Of a DNA stretch of 36,965 bases, positions 7,640-16,647 are shown piece by piece (within the stretch, counting starts at the first letter, position 1; every line of letters starts with the position of its first letter). This DNA is from Bifidobacterium breve (GTDB lineage: Bacteria > Actinomycetota > Actinomycetes > Nanopelagicales > Nanopelagicaceae). The position numbers and the translations under genes were made by a program. The notes under the pieces were generated by a model. That model was not told the origin of the DNA, did not search any database, and was given only the letters and a program-made list of their open reading frames with translations. The stretch spans positions 1-36,965 of the forward strand of contig CAMCYA010000008.1 in the NCBI GenBank assembly GCA_945883675.1. The letters are read 5' to 3'.

Positions 7640-9234
7640 TCGATAGCAACTAAATCGAAATATTCATCTTTCCAAAGATCTTCATCGCCATCTGGCAACA
7701 AAATTACACGTTCTGGCTTTAGCGCTTGGACGGCGCCTTCATCGTGAGAAACCATAATGACGGAGCCTTGGTACTCGGCTAAAGCGCCAAGAATCTCGGC
7801 ACGGGATGCAGGATCTAAGTTATTTGTTGGTTCATCAAGTAGTAAAACATTGGCTGCCGAAACAACTAGCACGGCAAGTGCCAATCGAGTTCTTTCTCCA
7901 CCAGATAAGACTTTTACTGGCTTATGTACATCATCTCCGATAAATAAAAATGAACCAAGAGTATTTCGGGCAGTAGGTTCATTGATATCTGGAGTTGCTG
8001 ACATCATGTTTTCCAAAATAGTCCGCTCAAAATCTAGGGACTCATGCTCCTGGGCGTAGTAGCCAATTTTTAAACCGTGACCATGTTCAACTTTTCCTGT
8101 ATCTGACTCAAGCTCACCTGCCAAAATTCTGAGTAGTGTTGTTTTACCAGCACCGTTAAGGCCAAGGATCACAACTCTTGAGCCTTTGTCGATTACGCAG
8201 GATACATCGGTAAAAATTTCAAGTGAGCCGTAGTTTTTAGAAAGCTCTTCACCAGATAGCGGAGTTTTGCCACAGGGAGCCGGAGTTGGAAAACGAAGTC
8301 TTGCAACTTTATCTGCAACGCGAACATCTTCTAAACCACTCCGTAGTTTGTCTGCTCGACGTAACATGCCCTGTGCGGCGGTAGCTTTAGATGCCTTAGC
8401 TCGCATCTTTTCGCCCTGCTTCTGCAAAATCTCGGCTCGCTTTTCTGCGTTAGCTCGTTCTTTCTTGCGGCGATGTTCATCTTGCTCGCGCTGTAGGAGA
8501 TAGGCCTTCCAACCCAAGTTATAAACATCGATAACGTTTCTATTGGCATCAAGATAAAAAACCTTATTTACAACAGTTTCAATTAAATTTACATCGTGAG
8601 AGATAATGACAAGTCCACCTGAGTACTTTGACAAGAATTCACGAAGCCAGATGATTGAGTCAGCGTCTAAGTGGTTAGTCGGTTCGTCGAGCAGAAGAGT
8701 TTCTGCGCCACTAAACAAAATCCGAGCAAGTTCGATGCGACGACGTTGCCCACCCGAAAGAGTTGAGAGTTCATTTGAAAAGACTGCCTCTGAAACACCT
8801 AACGATGTGGCAATAGCTTCAGCCTCAGCTGATGCGGCGTAGCCACCTGCAGCTGAAAACTCTGCCTCCACTCGACCGTAACGCCCCATTGCTTTTTCTA
8901 ACGCTTCACCTTGAGCCGTTGCCATCTCTTCTTCGACAGAACGCATTCGAGATGCGATTTGATCTAAATCTCTCGCAGAGAGGATTCGATCAATAACTGT
9001 TCCAGGTTCATCGCCAGTTCGAGGATCTTGAGGCAGATAACCAATTTTTCCTGTGCGATTTACTGCACCGCCTGCGGGCATAGTTTCACCCGCAAGAACT
9101 TTAGCTAGCGTTGATTTACCCGCACCGTTTCGACCAACAAACCCAATGCGATCGCCATCATTGATTCGTACCGTGACGCCTTTAACCAAAAGGCGTGCGC
9201 CGGCACGAAGTTCAAGTGCTTGGGTTGAAATCAC
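7636..9234 (-). CDS. ABC-F family ATPase (ribosome-associated type)
   Basis: A soluble protein of 532 residues with two ABC ATPase domains and no membrane segment. The first domain has GRNGAGKST, LSGGQRRRIELARIL and LLLDEPTNHLD. The second has GLNGAGKTT, LSGGERTRLALAVL and LLLDEPTNNLD. A charged linker rich in Lys, Arg and Glu (RRKKERANAEKRAEIL onward) lies between them, typical of ABC-F proteins acting on the ribosomal E site or conferring antibiotic protection. GTG 9234 is preferred over TTG 9240, giving the usual start ISTQALELRAGARLL; a TAGACT (9240-9245) lies five bases upstream of it. The gene sits between parE and parC. The exact subfamily cannot be assigned. Confidence 0.9.
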   Translation of the reverse strand: MISTQALELRAGARLLVKGVTVRINDGDRIGFVGRNGAGKSTLAKVLAGETMPAGGAVNRTGKIGYLPQDPRTGDEPGTVIDRILSARDLDQIASRMRSVEEEMATAQGEALEKAMGRYGRVEAEFSAAGGYAASAEAEAIATSLGVSEAVFSNELSTLSGGQRRRIELARILFSGAETLLLDEPTNHLDADSIIWLREFLSKYSGGLVIISHDVNLIETVVNKVFYLDANRNVIDVYNLGWKAYLLQREQDEHRRKKERANAEKRAEILQKQGEKMRAKASKATAAQGMLRRADKLRSGLEDVRVADKVARLRFPTPAPCGKTPLSGEELSKNYGSLEIFTDVSCVIDKGSRVVILGLNGAGKTTLLRILAGELESDTGKVEHGHGLKIGYYAQEHESLDFERTILENMMSATPDINEPTARNTLGSFLFIGDDVHKPVKVLSGGERTRLALAVLVVSAANVLLLDEPTNNLDPASRAEILGALAEYQGSVIMVSHDEGAVQALKPERVILLPDGDEDLWKDEYFDLVAID

Positions 9235-9239
9235 ACCCA

Positions 9240-9245
9240 AGTCTA
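9240..9245 (-). promoter_or_regulatory. Candidate -10 element for the ABC-F gene
   Basis: TAGACT on the minus strand lies five bases before GTG 9234 and ten bases after the parC stop. It suggests the ABC-F gene has its own nearly leaderless transcript as well as any read-through from parC. Confidence 0.4.
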
Positions 9246-9255
9246 TCTAGTTGGA

Positions 9256-10788
9256 TTAAGCAGCACCAATTCGAGTACGACGTTGGGTAGCAAAGGCCTT
9301 TCCAACTGCTGTTAACTCTTCTGACACTTGAGCTTTAATTGCCTCTTCACTTTTTAGAAGTTTTGTTAACTCGGCAATTACAGATTTAAGTTCTTTTTGC
9401 TCAGTCTCGAGTTCAATTTTGCTCATCTTGGTTAAACGTCGAAGTGGCATGTCTAAGATATAAGTTGCCTGCTCTTCATTTAACTTAAAGTCTTTAATCA
9501 ACTTATCTTTGGCCTGAGCAGCATCATCACTGGCTCGAATAATCTTAATGACCTTATCAATATCGATAATCGCCTTCAAAAGCCCGTCTACTAAGCCAAG
9601 TCTGGATTGGGCCTTTGCTTTACGAAACTCAGATCGTCGTCGAATTACTTCGATACGGTGATCGATAAAGACTTTCAGTAACTCTTTTAATCCAAGAGTC
9701 TGGGGCTTGCCTTTTACTAATGCGACTGCGTTAATTGCAAAAGCATCCTCCATTGGAGTTAGCGCATAGAGTTTTTCGAGAACCTCTTCTGGTTCAAAGC
9801 CATTCTTTAGCTCAATGACAACATTTGTTCCCGTCTGCCCATCGGTCAAGTCAATGATGTCGCTAATTCCTTGAATCTTTTTATTCTTAACTAACGTAGC
9901 GATACGCTCCACTACTTTTTCTGGTCCAATTGTGTAAGGAAGCTCTTTGATGATGATTCCCATCTTACGACTGGTTACCTTTTCAATTTCAACCGTGGCT
10001 CTTACTTTAAAGGAGCCTTTTCCAGTTGCGTAAGCCTCGCGGACGCCTTCTAAACCAACAATTTCACCACCGGTTGGAAAATCAGGACCGGGCACAAACT
10101 TCATTAACTGTTTAACGGTTGCAGTTGGGTTCTCAATCAAATGCTTAGTAGCGGCAATTACTTCACCAAGATTATGTGGCGCCATGTTTGTTGCCATACC
10201 CACGGCAATTCCAGATCCACCATTTACTAAAAGATTTGGATAGGCAGCTGGCAGAACTAATGGCTCAGATAGTTGTCCATCATAGTTTGGTCCAAAATCA
10301 ACAGTGTCTTCGTCGGCTTCAGCAACCATAGCCATTGCAGCCGCGGCCAATCTTGCCTCGGTATAACGCATAGCTGCAGGGCCTGCATCCAATGATCCAA
10401 AATTTCCATGGCCATCAATTAATGGTAAGCCCATTGAAAAACTTTGGGCCATGCGAACGAGTGCGTCATAAATTGCACCATCACCGTGTGGGTGCAATTT
10501 ACCCATCACTTCACCCACAACTCGCGCACTCTTTACATGTCCACGTTCTGGTCGAAGGCCCATATCTGCCATCTGATGCAAAATTCTCCGGTGAACTGGC
10601 TTTAATCCATCACGAGCATCAGGTAATGCGCGTGAATAAATAACAGAGTATGCATATTCAAGAAAAGACTCAGAGACTTCTTTCGATACATCGATATCAA
10701 TTATTTTTCCTGGATATTCACCAGGCTTTGGGCCAGTAGGTTTCTTACCTTTTGCCGCAGTTTTCACGGGCGTCTTCGCATTTGCCAT
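9256..10788 (-). CDS. parC: DNA topoisomerase IV subunit A (ParC), lacking the C-terminal domain
   Basis: The DNA-cleaving subunit of topoisomerase IV, 510 residues. A basic Lys/Ala/Pro tail (residues 1-22) precedes the winged-helix and tower domains. The active-site Tyr is Y142 in AAMRYTEARL, with the upstream ARVVGEVMGKLHPHGD and the HGNFGSLD region intact. The protein ends at ATQRRTRIGAA, which corresponds to the end of the coiled-coil gate (F-x-x-x-RRT in the family). The C-terminal beta-pinwheel, about 250-300 residues in most relatives, is entirely absent. The stop is followed after only 15-21 bases by the ABC-F start, so no displaced domain exists downstream. CAGAAT six bases upstream of the ATG could be a leaderless -10. 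Confidence 0.93.
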   Translation of the reverse strand: MANAKTPVKTAAKGKKPTGPKPGEYPGKIIDIDVSKEVSESFLEYAYSVIYSRALPDARDGLKPVHRRILHQMADMGLRPERGHVKSARVVGEVMGKLHPHGDGAIYDALVRMAQSFSMGLPLIDGHGNFGSLDAGPAAMRYTEARLAAAAMAMVAEADEDTVDFGPNYDGQLSEPLVLPAAYPNLLVNGGSGIAVGMATNMAPHNLGEVIAATKHLIENPTATVKQLMKFVPGPDFPTGGEIVGLEGVREAYATGKGSFKVRATVEIEKVTSRKMGIIIKELPYTIGPEKVVERIATLVKNKKIQGISDIIDLTDGQTGTNVVIELKNGFEPEEVLEKLYALTPMEDAFAINAVALVKGKPQTLGLKELLKVFIDHRIEVIRRRSEFRKAKAQSRLGLVDGLLKAIIDIDKVIKIIRASDDAAQAKDKLIKDFKLNEEQATYILDMPLRRLTKMSKIELETEQKELKSVIAELTKLLKSEEAIKAQVSEELTAVGKAFATQRRTRIGAA

Positions 10789-10813
10789 GTGCGCATTCTG
10801 CCAAGACAGTTGA

Positions 10814-11695
10814 TTAATTTAGGGGAGGGCGCGCCCCAATGGATGCAACGCACCTTGCTGCAAGAGCGGCGCCGGCTGAAAGTGCTTGAGTTAGATCACT
10901 CGTTTCAAGCCATTTTGGAATAAACCCAGCGGCAAATGAATCACCTGCTCCAGTGGTGTCGACAACATTTGTAGTCACTGCAGGAACTTTAGATGTCTGT
11001 CCTGCATTGATTCCCATGGCACCTTTAGATCCCAACTTGATTACAACAAGGGGGGTGTATTCGGTCAGTTTCTTTTCGGCAACTTCAACATCAGTTTCAG
11101 CAGCAAGGTACAAAGCCTCTTCAGAGTTTAAAAGAATTCCATCCATAAGAGATACCCATGATAAAACCTCTTCACGAGATACGATTTTCATCGCACCAGT
11201 AGTTGTGGGGTCAAAGAAAATTGGTTTGCCGGCTGCTTTAACTTTTTTTACCATCGCAAGTACTGATTCGCGACTTCGAAAATCAAGGAGCGCATAACCA
11301 CTTAAGTAGACGCCATCAATATCATCAAGAGGAGGAAGATCTGCAACCTCTAAATCAGCATTGGCACCATTATCTGGAAACATCGTTCGCTCACCATTAG
11401 AGTCAACCAAGATCACCACAACACCTGTTGGACGCCCTGAGTGCATCAAGTTTAAGTGCTCGACTCCGTACTTATCTAAGTCAGAGATGAGTGCAAAACC
11501 AACAGGATCATTTCCAGTCCTAGCAACTAAATGCGCTTGAGTATTTGTTCGCGTAATCCACGTGGCAACGTTGGCAGCTTGACCCCCTGGGTGGCTGGAG
11601 ATTTTACTCGCCGTATCGTTACCGTAGTTAATTGGCTCTTTTAGTTGAGAAATTACATCTAGCGCAATATCGCCTATACAGAGAATTTTCTTCAT
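10814..11695 (-). CDS. psuK: PfkB-family kinase, probable pseudouridine kinase
   Basis: A 293-residue PfkB/ribokinase-family sugar or nucleoside kinase. GDIALDVISQ at the N-terminus, the HPGGQAANVATWI substrate loop, and the C-terminal anion hole with catalytic Asp (DTTGAGDSFAAGF) are all present. Its ATG overlaps the stop of psuG by four bases (ATGA), indicating a two-gene operon. By context it phosphorylates pseudouridine to pseudouridine 5'-phosphate, the substrate of the adjacent glycosidase. PfkB specificity is not readable from the motifs alone, so the substrate rests on gene context. Confidence 0.8.
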   Translation of the reverse strand: MKKILCIGDIALDVISQLKEPINYGNDTASKISSHPGGQAANVATWITRTNTQAHLVARTGNDPVGFALISDLDKYGVEHLNLMHSGRPTGVVVILVDSNGERTMFPDNGANADLEVADLPPLDDIDGVYLSGYALLDFRSRESVLAMVKKVKAAGKPIFFDPTTTGAMKIVSREEVLSWVSLMDGILLNSEEALYLAAETDVEVAEKKLTEYTPLVVIKLGSKGAMGINAGQTSKVPAVTTNVVDTTGAGDSFAAGFIPKWLETSDLTQALSAGAALAARCVASIGARPPLN

Positions 11696-12594
11696 GAGAG
11701 TGCAACAGCAATCTCTGCCGCAAGGGCGCAGTTAGATTTAATGATTTCGGTGTTTATTTTCAGCGACTCACCATTAGATGCTTTGTGGAAGTGCTCTAGT
11801 AAAAACGGAGTCACAGCCTTGCCATCAATTCCTTCTTGTTGGGCGCGTGCTAAGCCACTTGCCAATATCTCATCATGCCGGGCTCTAGGCATCTCTACTG
11901 CCACAGGGTTAGCAACGACTAAAGATTTAAACTGCGTTGCAATATCTGTTCGAGTTTTTATTATCTTTGCAATCTCTGCAGCGTTTTCAACACGGTGTTC
12001 TAGAGTAAAACCAGAGTCGGTTAGATAAAAGCCTGGGAATGAATTGGTCTTGTAACCAACTATTCCTATAGATAAAGTTTCTAACCGCTCAAGAGTTGCA
12101 TGCACGTCCAAGATTGACTTTACCCCTGCGCAAACTACCGTCATATCTAACTGCGACAAAGCGGTCAGATCTGCCGACTCATCAAATGATTCTGATGCAC
12201 CACGGTGAACACCACCTAAGCCACCTGTTGCAAAAACCTTGATTCCTGCAACAGCGGCGATATGAGCTGTTGCCGCAACTGTAGTTGCAGCACTTTTGTT
12301 TTGCGAAACTATTATTGCAAGATCTCGAATTGATGCTTTAGCAATGTCATCACGATTTGCGATCGCTTCAAGTTCATCTGGTTCAAGCCCAATTAAAATC
12401 TTTCCATCAAGTAGTGCGATGGTGGCCGGAACTGCTCCACCTTTTCGGACAATCTCTTCACACTGCTTTGCAACCTCAAGATTTGATGGACGTGGCAATC
12501 CGTGGCTAATGATCGTAGATTCAAGGGCAACTATGGGCTTGCCCGCTTTAATTGCCTGGGCTACCTCAGGTGAATACTTTATTGCGCTGATCAT
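11692..12594 (-). CDS. psuG: Pseudouridine-5'-phosphate glycosidase
   Basis: A 300-residue enzyme that splits the C-glycosidic bond of pseudouridine 5'-phosphate to ribose 5-phosphate and uracil. The N-terminal PIVALESTIISHGLPRP, KGGAVPATIALLDGKI and the central FATGGLGGVHRGA are diagnostic of the PsuG/YeiN/IndA family. ATG 12594 is preferred over the in-frame TTG at 12600 because TAGAGT lies exactly six bases upstream of it. With the kinase, it forms a complete salvage route for pseudouridine from RNA turnover. No pseudouridine transporter is next to it. Confidence 0.93.
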   Translation of the reverse strand: MISAIKYSPEVAQAIKAGKPIVALESTIISHGLPRPSNLEVAKQCEEIVRKGGAVPATIALLDGKILIGLEPDELEAIANRDDIAKASIRDLAIIVSQNKSAATTVAATAHIAAVAGIKVFATGGLGGVHRGASESFDESADLTALSQLDMTVVCAGVKSILDVHATLERLETLSIGIVGYKTNSFPGFYLTDSGFTLEHRVENAAEIAKIIKTRTDIATQFKSLVVANPVAVEMPRARHDEILASGLARAQQEGIDGKAVTPFLLEHFHKASNGESLKINTEIIKSNCALAAEIAVALS

Positions 12595-12600
12595 GGACAA

Positions 12601-12610
12601 ACTCTAATAC
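12601..12610. promoter_or_regulatory. Promoter of psuG, possibly shared with the divergent phosphodiesterase gene
   Basis: TAGAGT on the minus strand (12601-12606) is six bases before psuG ATG 12594. TAATAC on the plus strand (12605-12610) shares its TA and could serve the gene starting at 12627, though its last base departs from TAnnnT. Confidence 0.55.
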
Positions 12611-12626
12611 ACATTCGTGGGAAGAT

Positions 12627-13733
12627 ATGCACGTGCATTTATCCCAAATAACGCCTTCGATTTTTTCATCCCTTGGGTTAGAAAGCGCTACGGATCACTT
12701 AAATGTTGGCGTTTCTCCTATGGGACGCGAACTTCTTTTTCTTATTGATGGATTTGGCTTTGACGTTCTAGAAAAATATTCACAAGTTATGCCAACAATC
12801 TCTCGAATGGTTAACCACGGCGTTATACAAACAGCTTTTCCAACAACGACCGCAACATCACTAGCTACCTTAACTACAGGGGCAATGCCTGGTTCACATG
12901 GAATGCTTGGTTATACGGTTCGAGTTCCACGTAGTGGAGGGAGATTACTAAATGCCCTCAAATGGGACGAACGGGTCGATCCTGAAAATTGGCAGCCAGT
13001 TCAAACATTGTTTCAACGCGCATCCCTGACTGGAATTAACGTCACTCATGTTGCAGCAAAAAGATATGAAAACTCAGGATTTACACGCGCTGTTTTCCGT
13101 GGGGCCCAATACAAAGGTGCAAACCTTGTAAGTGATTTAGTGAGTGAAACAAGAGATGCCTTACAAAAGACACCTTCATTCGTATACCTTTACGTAAATG
13201 ACTTGGATTCGGCCGGTCATAATGATGGTGTTGGAAGCGATAACTGGATTTCAGCCCTTGCAATGATTGATCAGCTGACTCAAAACCTTATGAAGGAAGT
13301 TCCAAAAGGAACACGCATTTGGATTACCTCTGACCATGGAATGGTTAATGTCCAAGAAAAAATCATCATTGGGCAAGACAATCCCTTGCTCACTGGAGTA
13401 AGCGTTGTAGCTGGTGAGCCACGAGCTCGCCATATTTATTTAGAGAGTGAAAGCAAGAATGCTAGAGATGATGTTGCATCACTATGGAATGAGTTTTTGA
13501 AGGAGAAGGCGTTAGTTTTAACTCGAGAAGATGCAATCGCGCGTGGCATTTTTGGAGAAGAGGTCACTCAGGATGCGGCAGATCGCATGGGAGATGTGAT
13601 TGCTATTGCACGTGATGGTGTTGTATTACTTGACCCTGAAAGAGCAGATAAAGAAAGTGCGATGGTTGGTCACCACGGTGGCGATAGTCAGATTGAATCT
13701 CAGGTTGGACTGTTTACTACAACGCTAAGTTAG
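12627..13733 (+). CDS. Type I phosphodiesterase / nucleotide pyrophosphatase (alkaline phosphatase superfamily)
   Basis: A 368-residue metalloenzyme of the alkaline phosphatase superfamily. FLIDGFGFDVL gives the first metal-binding Asp. AFPTTTATSLATLTTGAMPGSHGMLGY contains the nucleophilic Thr region characteristic of nucleotide pyrophosphatase/phosphodiesterases. LYVNDLDSAGHNDG, ITSDHGM and GHHGG supply the remaining Asp and His ligands. There is no signal peptide or membrane segment, so it should be cytoplasmic. GGGAAG just before ATG 12627 could act as ribosome binding site on a leader of about ten bases. The substrate is unknown; similar proteins occur near sepH in other actinobacteria. 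Confidence 0.85.
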   Translation: MHVHLSQITPSIFSSLGLESATDHLNVGVSPMGRELLFLIDGFGFDVLEKYSQVMPTISRMVNHGVIQTAFPTTTATSLATLTTGAMPGSHGMLGYTVRVPRSGGRLLNALKWDERVDPENWQPVQTLFQRASLTGINVTHVAAKRYENSGFTRAVFRGAQYKGANLVSDLVSETRDALQKTPSFVYLYVNDLDSAGHNDGVGSDNWISALAMIDQLTQNLMKEVPKGTRIWITSDHGMVNVQEKIIIGQDNPLLTGVSVVAGEPRARHIYLESESKNARDDVASLWNEFLKEKALVLTREDAIARGIFGEEVTQDAADRMGDVIAIARDGVVLLDPERADKESAMVGHHGGDSQIESQVGLFTTTLS

Positions 13734-13745
13734 CGAGTGAGTTAA

Positions 13746-14600
13746 CTACTTATCGTCAGGCTTAATTCCAAACATTATTTCGTCCCAACTGGGAACTTTT
13801 GCTCGCGCAGTGATTCCATCACGGGATGCTTCATCATCTGGCTCTTCACGAATGACGGCCAACCTTGGAACAAGGGGTGCAATCTTTTCGTTCTCAAACT
13901 CTTCGCCCTCAAACTCATCAAAGCGATCTTTTACTACAACTTTTCCAATCTGATTTTCTGTACTTCGACGATCAGACGGATGTGTCGATTCTGTTGTTAC
14001 TAACCCTGGTTTTGAAAGTTGGCGAGGCGCGGGTTCATCACCCATCATCCAACGCGCATTTTCATCCATAGATGTCAGGGTGCGTAGTAATGAATCAAAA
14101 CTCCACTGAGCTACCCCAATACCACCTGTATTTGGATAGTGAAGTTCAATCGTCCAGGTTCCATTTTCTAATCGCCATGTGTCCCACGATAGGGTTGAAG
14201 CATCAATTCCGCGGGGAGCAAGTCGGGAAGTAATCGTTCCAAGTAATGTGATTGGGTCCCGATCAATTTCTTTTCGTACAACAATTTGTTGTGCCTGATC
14301 GATTATGTAGATGCGCTCGGAAACAATAGGACCTGAGAAGCGATCTATTTTTTCAATTGAAACACCGTAGTCACGCGCAATTTGCTCGCTTGTTTGGCCA
14401 GAGCGAAGCAATCTCTGTATCTCTTTAATCGAAATTGTAGGCTCTTCATTTACTGGAACAGAGTTCAATCGCTGTTGATTAACTGTCGCACGCAAGGTGT
14501 CACTAACGCGAATGGTGTACTGCTCACCTTCTTGATCGCGCATAGAAAGATAGAGACCATCATCGGTCCGTCCATCTAGTCGTAGTTCAGTCACGAGCAC
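13746..14600 (-). CDS. sepH: Septation protein SepH (DUF3071)
   Basis: A 284-residue actinobacterial cell-division regulator; SepH in Streptomyces and mycobacteria binds FtsZ and promotes its assembly. The N-terminal DUF3071 domain (about residues 1-170) contains a helix-turn-helix-like segment (SIKEIQRLLRSGQTSEQIARDYGVS, split here by residue 68) that contacts FtsZ in the studied proteins. A variable acidic middle follows. The C-terminal motif PSWDEIMFGIKPDD is the conserved SepH tail. GTG 14600 and GTG 14594 are both possible starts and both overlap the end of the upstream MFS gene, indicating translational coupling. Confidence 0.9.
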   Translation of the reverse strand: MLVTELRLDGRTDDGLYLSMRDQEGEQYTIRVSDTLRATVNQQRLNSVPVNEEPTISIKEIQRLLRSGQTSEQIARDYGVSIEKIDRFSGPIVSERIYIIDQAQQIVVRKEIDRDPITLLGTITSRLAPRGIDASTLSWDTWRLENGTWTIELHYPNTGGIGVAQWSFDSLLRTLTSMDENARWMMGDEPAPRQLSKPGLVTTESTHPSDRRSTENQIGKVVVKDRFDEFEGEEFENEKIAPLVPRLAVIREEPDDEASRDGITARAKVPSWDEIMFGIKPDDK

Positions 14601-15828
14601 GAGGGTAGCCGATGAGGGCCTTAAAAACCTTGAAGTACGGGAGTGTGGCTAGCGATGCTGCGATCATAAATCCAAGAGGCACCCAGTATGCGATTTCGGG
14701 TCCAAATTCATCAATCACTTGGCCCGAAAGTGCACTGGCAATGGCTCCACCTAGTGGCATTCCCGCAACTACCCAGGTCAAGGTCTCTGTAATTTGCTCA
14801 GGTGGAACAGCGCCTTCTGCAACTCCATATGCATTGATAACAAGTGGTGCAACTGCAAATCCATTAAAAAATAATGCAATAGAGAGCCACAATAGAGAAT
14901 CCACAAACAACATAGGAATTGATAAAATCGTTAGCGCAAAAAGAAATATAAGAAATCGTGCAGCGCTGGAAATCTTCCACTTAATGACTCCATTACCTAT
15001 CGCAGCAACTGCGCTTCCGCATGCCCAGATTGCCAGTAAAATTCCAGCTTTATTTTCTTGGCCTTGGATTTGAGCAAAAGCAACCGTAACAATTGCAATT
15101 GAACCAAAAAACCCGCCAAGTAAAACTGTTGGAAGCACAACGGCTTGAACTTGTTTATTTCTAATGACCGCCGGATGTGGATCAACTACACGCTTGGGTG
15201 TGGCTGGGGGTTCGGTCGACTTTTGCATGACAAAAAGCGGAACTCCGATAGCCATAAACAAAATCCCAACGATGATGCCTGCAGCTGGTGCTATTGAGGT
15301 TGCGCAGGCGGTCACAATGATTGGACCTAGAATGAAAACAACCTCATCCATTAACGCTTCAAATGAGTAGGCAGTGTTGACCAGATGTCGATCGCTTTCA
15401 TCTTCGGCCGTAGTGGATTTATCAGGGCTCAATACATGTAGCCAGCGCCGACGAACAAGTCCTCCTGTATTTACAGAAAAACTTTCGGCAAAAATTATGG
15501 CCACAAACCAAGTCCAGGTTGGAGTCTGGTTTAAAACCAAGAGCGTGAACAGAGATAGTCCGGCAATCTTTATTGGAACTATTCGTATCAGCATGGTGCT
15601 TTGGCCTATTCGATCTGCCACCCGCGACCAGTGTGGGGTGGCAATCGAGATAGCGATCGATGCAGCTGCACTTAGTCCACCGGCGATTGCATATGAACCA
15701 TTAACAGAGACAACAATGAAAACCAGAGCAAGAGTGTCCATAGAAATAGGCATCCGAGCGATGAGCCCTGAAATAGAAAATTTGAGAGCCCCCGGTGTGC
15801 GTATCAAAGTCGTGTATGCCGAGAACAT
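14587..15828 (-). CDS. Major facilitator superfamily transporter
   Basis: A 413-residue polytopic membrane protein with about twelve hydrophobic segments in two halves, separated by a cytoplasmic loop near PPATPKRVVDPHPAVIRN. The first half has WSRVADRIGQSTML, the MFS loop 2-3 signature region. The ATG at 15828 is preferred over 15834 because TAGACT (15836-15841) lies seven bases upstream of 15828 and would start transcription beyond 15834. The family position next to sepH and an inositol-monophosphatase-family gene recurs in other actinobacteria. The substrate is unknown; no specificity motif is recognised. Confidence 0.85.
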   Translation of the reverse strand: MFSAYTTLIRTPGALKFSISGLIARMPISMDTLALVFIVVSVNGSYAIAGGLSAAASIAISIATPHWSRVADRIGQSTMLIRIVPIKIAGLSLFTLLVLNQTPTWTWFVAIIFAESFSVNTGGLVRRRWLHVLSPDKSTTAEDESDRHLVNTAYSFEALMDEVVFILGPIIVTACATSIAPAAGIIVGILFMAIGVPLFVMQKSTEPPATPKRVVDPHPAVIRNKQVQAVVLPTVLLGGFFGSIAIVTVAFAQIQGQENKAGILLAIWACGSAVAAIGNGVIKWKISSAARFLIFLFALTILSIPMLFVDSLLWLSIALFFNGFAVAPLVINAYGVAEGAVPPEQITETLTWVVAGMPLGGAIASALSGQVIDEFGPEIAYWVPLGFMIAASLATLPYFKVFKALIGYPRARD

Positions 15829-15835
15829 GGGCATT

Positions 15836-15856
15836 AGTCTAGACCGCGGTTACACT
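15836..15856. promoter_or_regulatory. Paired leaderless promoters for MFS gene and IMPase gene
   Basis: On the minus strand TAGACT (15836-15841) precedes ATG 15828 by seven bases. On the plus strand TACACT (15851-15856) precedes ATG 15863 by exactly six bases. The 34-base gap between the two start codons thus holds two back-to-back -10 hexamers. Confidence 0.6.
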
Positions 15857-15862
15857 CGGACT

Positions 15863-16627
15863 ATGACAGATTCCAAGACACTGTTAGATCTCGCACTCAC
15901 AATTGCGCGTGATGCAGGAGATTTATTGATGGATCGTCCAGCATCCTGGGATCTCACATCTAAATCAACTGCCATAGATATTGCAACACAGATGGATCTA
16001 GCAAGTGAGAAGTTCATTGTTCAAGCGATTTTAAAGGCAAGACCAGAGGATGGAATAATTGGGGAAGAGGGCGCATCCAGAGATTCCAAAAGCGGAGTCA
16101 CATGGGTGATAGATCCCGTAGATGGAACGGTCAATTATTTTTATGGGCTACCAGGTTGGTGTGTATCGATTGCCGCAAAAGATGAAAATGGAGCATTAGT
16201 TGGTGTAGTCCATTCACCTACAGTTAATTCAACTTGGCATGCATCAAGAGGTAATGGAGCATTTCTCAATAATATAAAGATTGCATGTAATGAACCAGTG
16301 GAGTTAAACCGTGCACTAATCTCTTCGGGCTTTGCATATGATGTAACAAATCGAATTGAACAGTTAAAAATCGTTAACGTTCTACTTCCCAAGATTCGAG
16401 ATTTGCGCAGAATAGGTTCTGCCGCCGCAGATATTTGTCATGTAGCCACAGGTTTAGTTGATGGTTATTTTGAAACCGGTTTATTCGAGTGGGATCTGGC
16501 TGCTGCCCAGCTAATTGCCCAAGAGGCTGGAGCCATTGTCACTACCCGGCGCTGGCATGGACTTGATTTGACCGTGGCCGCAGGTCCTCATCTTTACGGA
16601 CAACTCAACGCTCAAATTCCTGAGTAA
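15863..16627 (+). CDS. Inositol-monophosphatase-family phosphatase
   Basis: A 254-residue Mg-dependent, Li-sensitive-type phosphatase. GEEG (after DGIIGE), the WVIDPVDGTVNYFYGLP metal site, and WDLAAAQLIAQEAGA near the C-terminus are the complete IMPase signature. The open frame runs upstream to 15374 but that part is antisense to the MFS gene; ATG 15863 with TACACT six bases upstream is the real start and gives a normal family length. The substrate could be inositol phosphate, histidinol phosphate, fructose 1,6-bisphosphate or another sugar phosphate. In other actinobacteria a member of this family lies near sepH with ferrochelatase (hemH) between; hemH is missing here. Confidence 0.9.
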   Translation: MTDSKTLLDLALTIARDAGDLLMDRPASWDLTSKSTAIDIATQMDLASEKFIVQAILKARPEDGIIGEEGASRDSKSGVTWVIDPVDGTVNYFYGLPGWCVSIAAKDENGALVGVVHSPTVNSTWHASRGNGAFLNNIKIACNEPVELNRALISSGFAYDVTNRIEQLKIVNVLLPKIRDLRRIGSAAADICHVATGLVDGYFETGLFEWDLAAAQLIAQEAGAIVTTRRWHGLDLTVAAGPHLYGQLNAQIPE

Positions 16628-16647
16628 GTGCGGGGGCGGGGCCCGAT

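Noticed and set aside
14612-15073. 153-codon plus-strand frame opposite the MFS gene
   Set aside because: It mirrors membrane-helix codons of the transporter; no start signal and no homology pattern.
15374-15862. N-terminal extension of the IMPase reading frame
   Set aside because: It is antisense to the MFS gene; family alignment and the TACACT promoter place the start at 15863.
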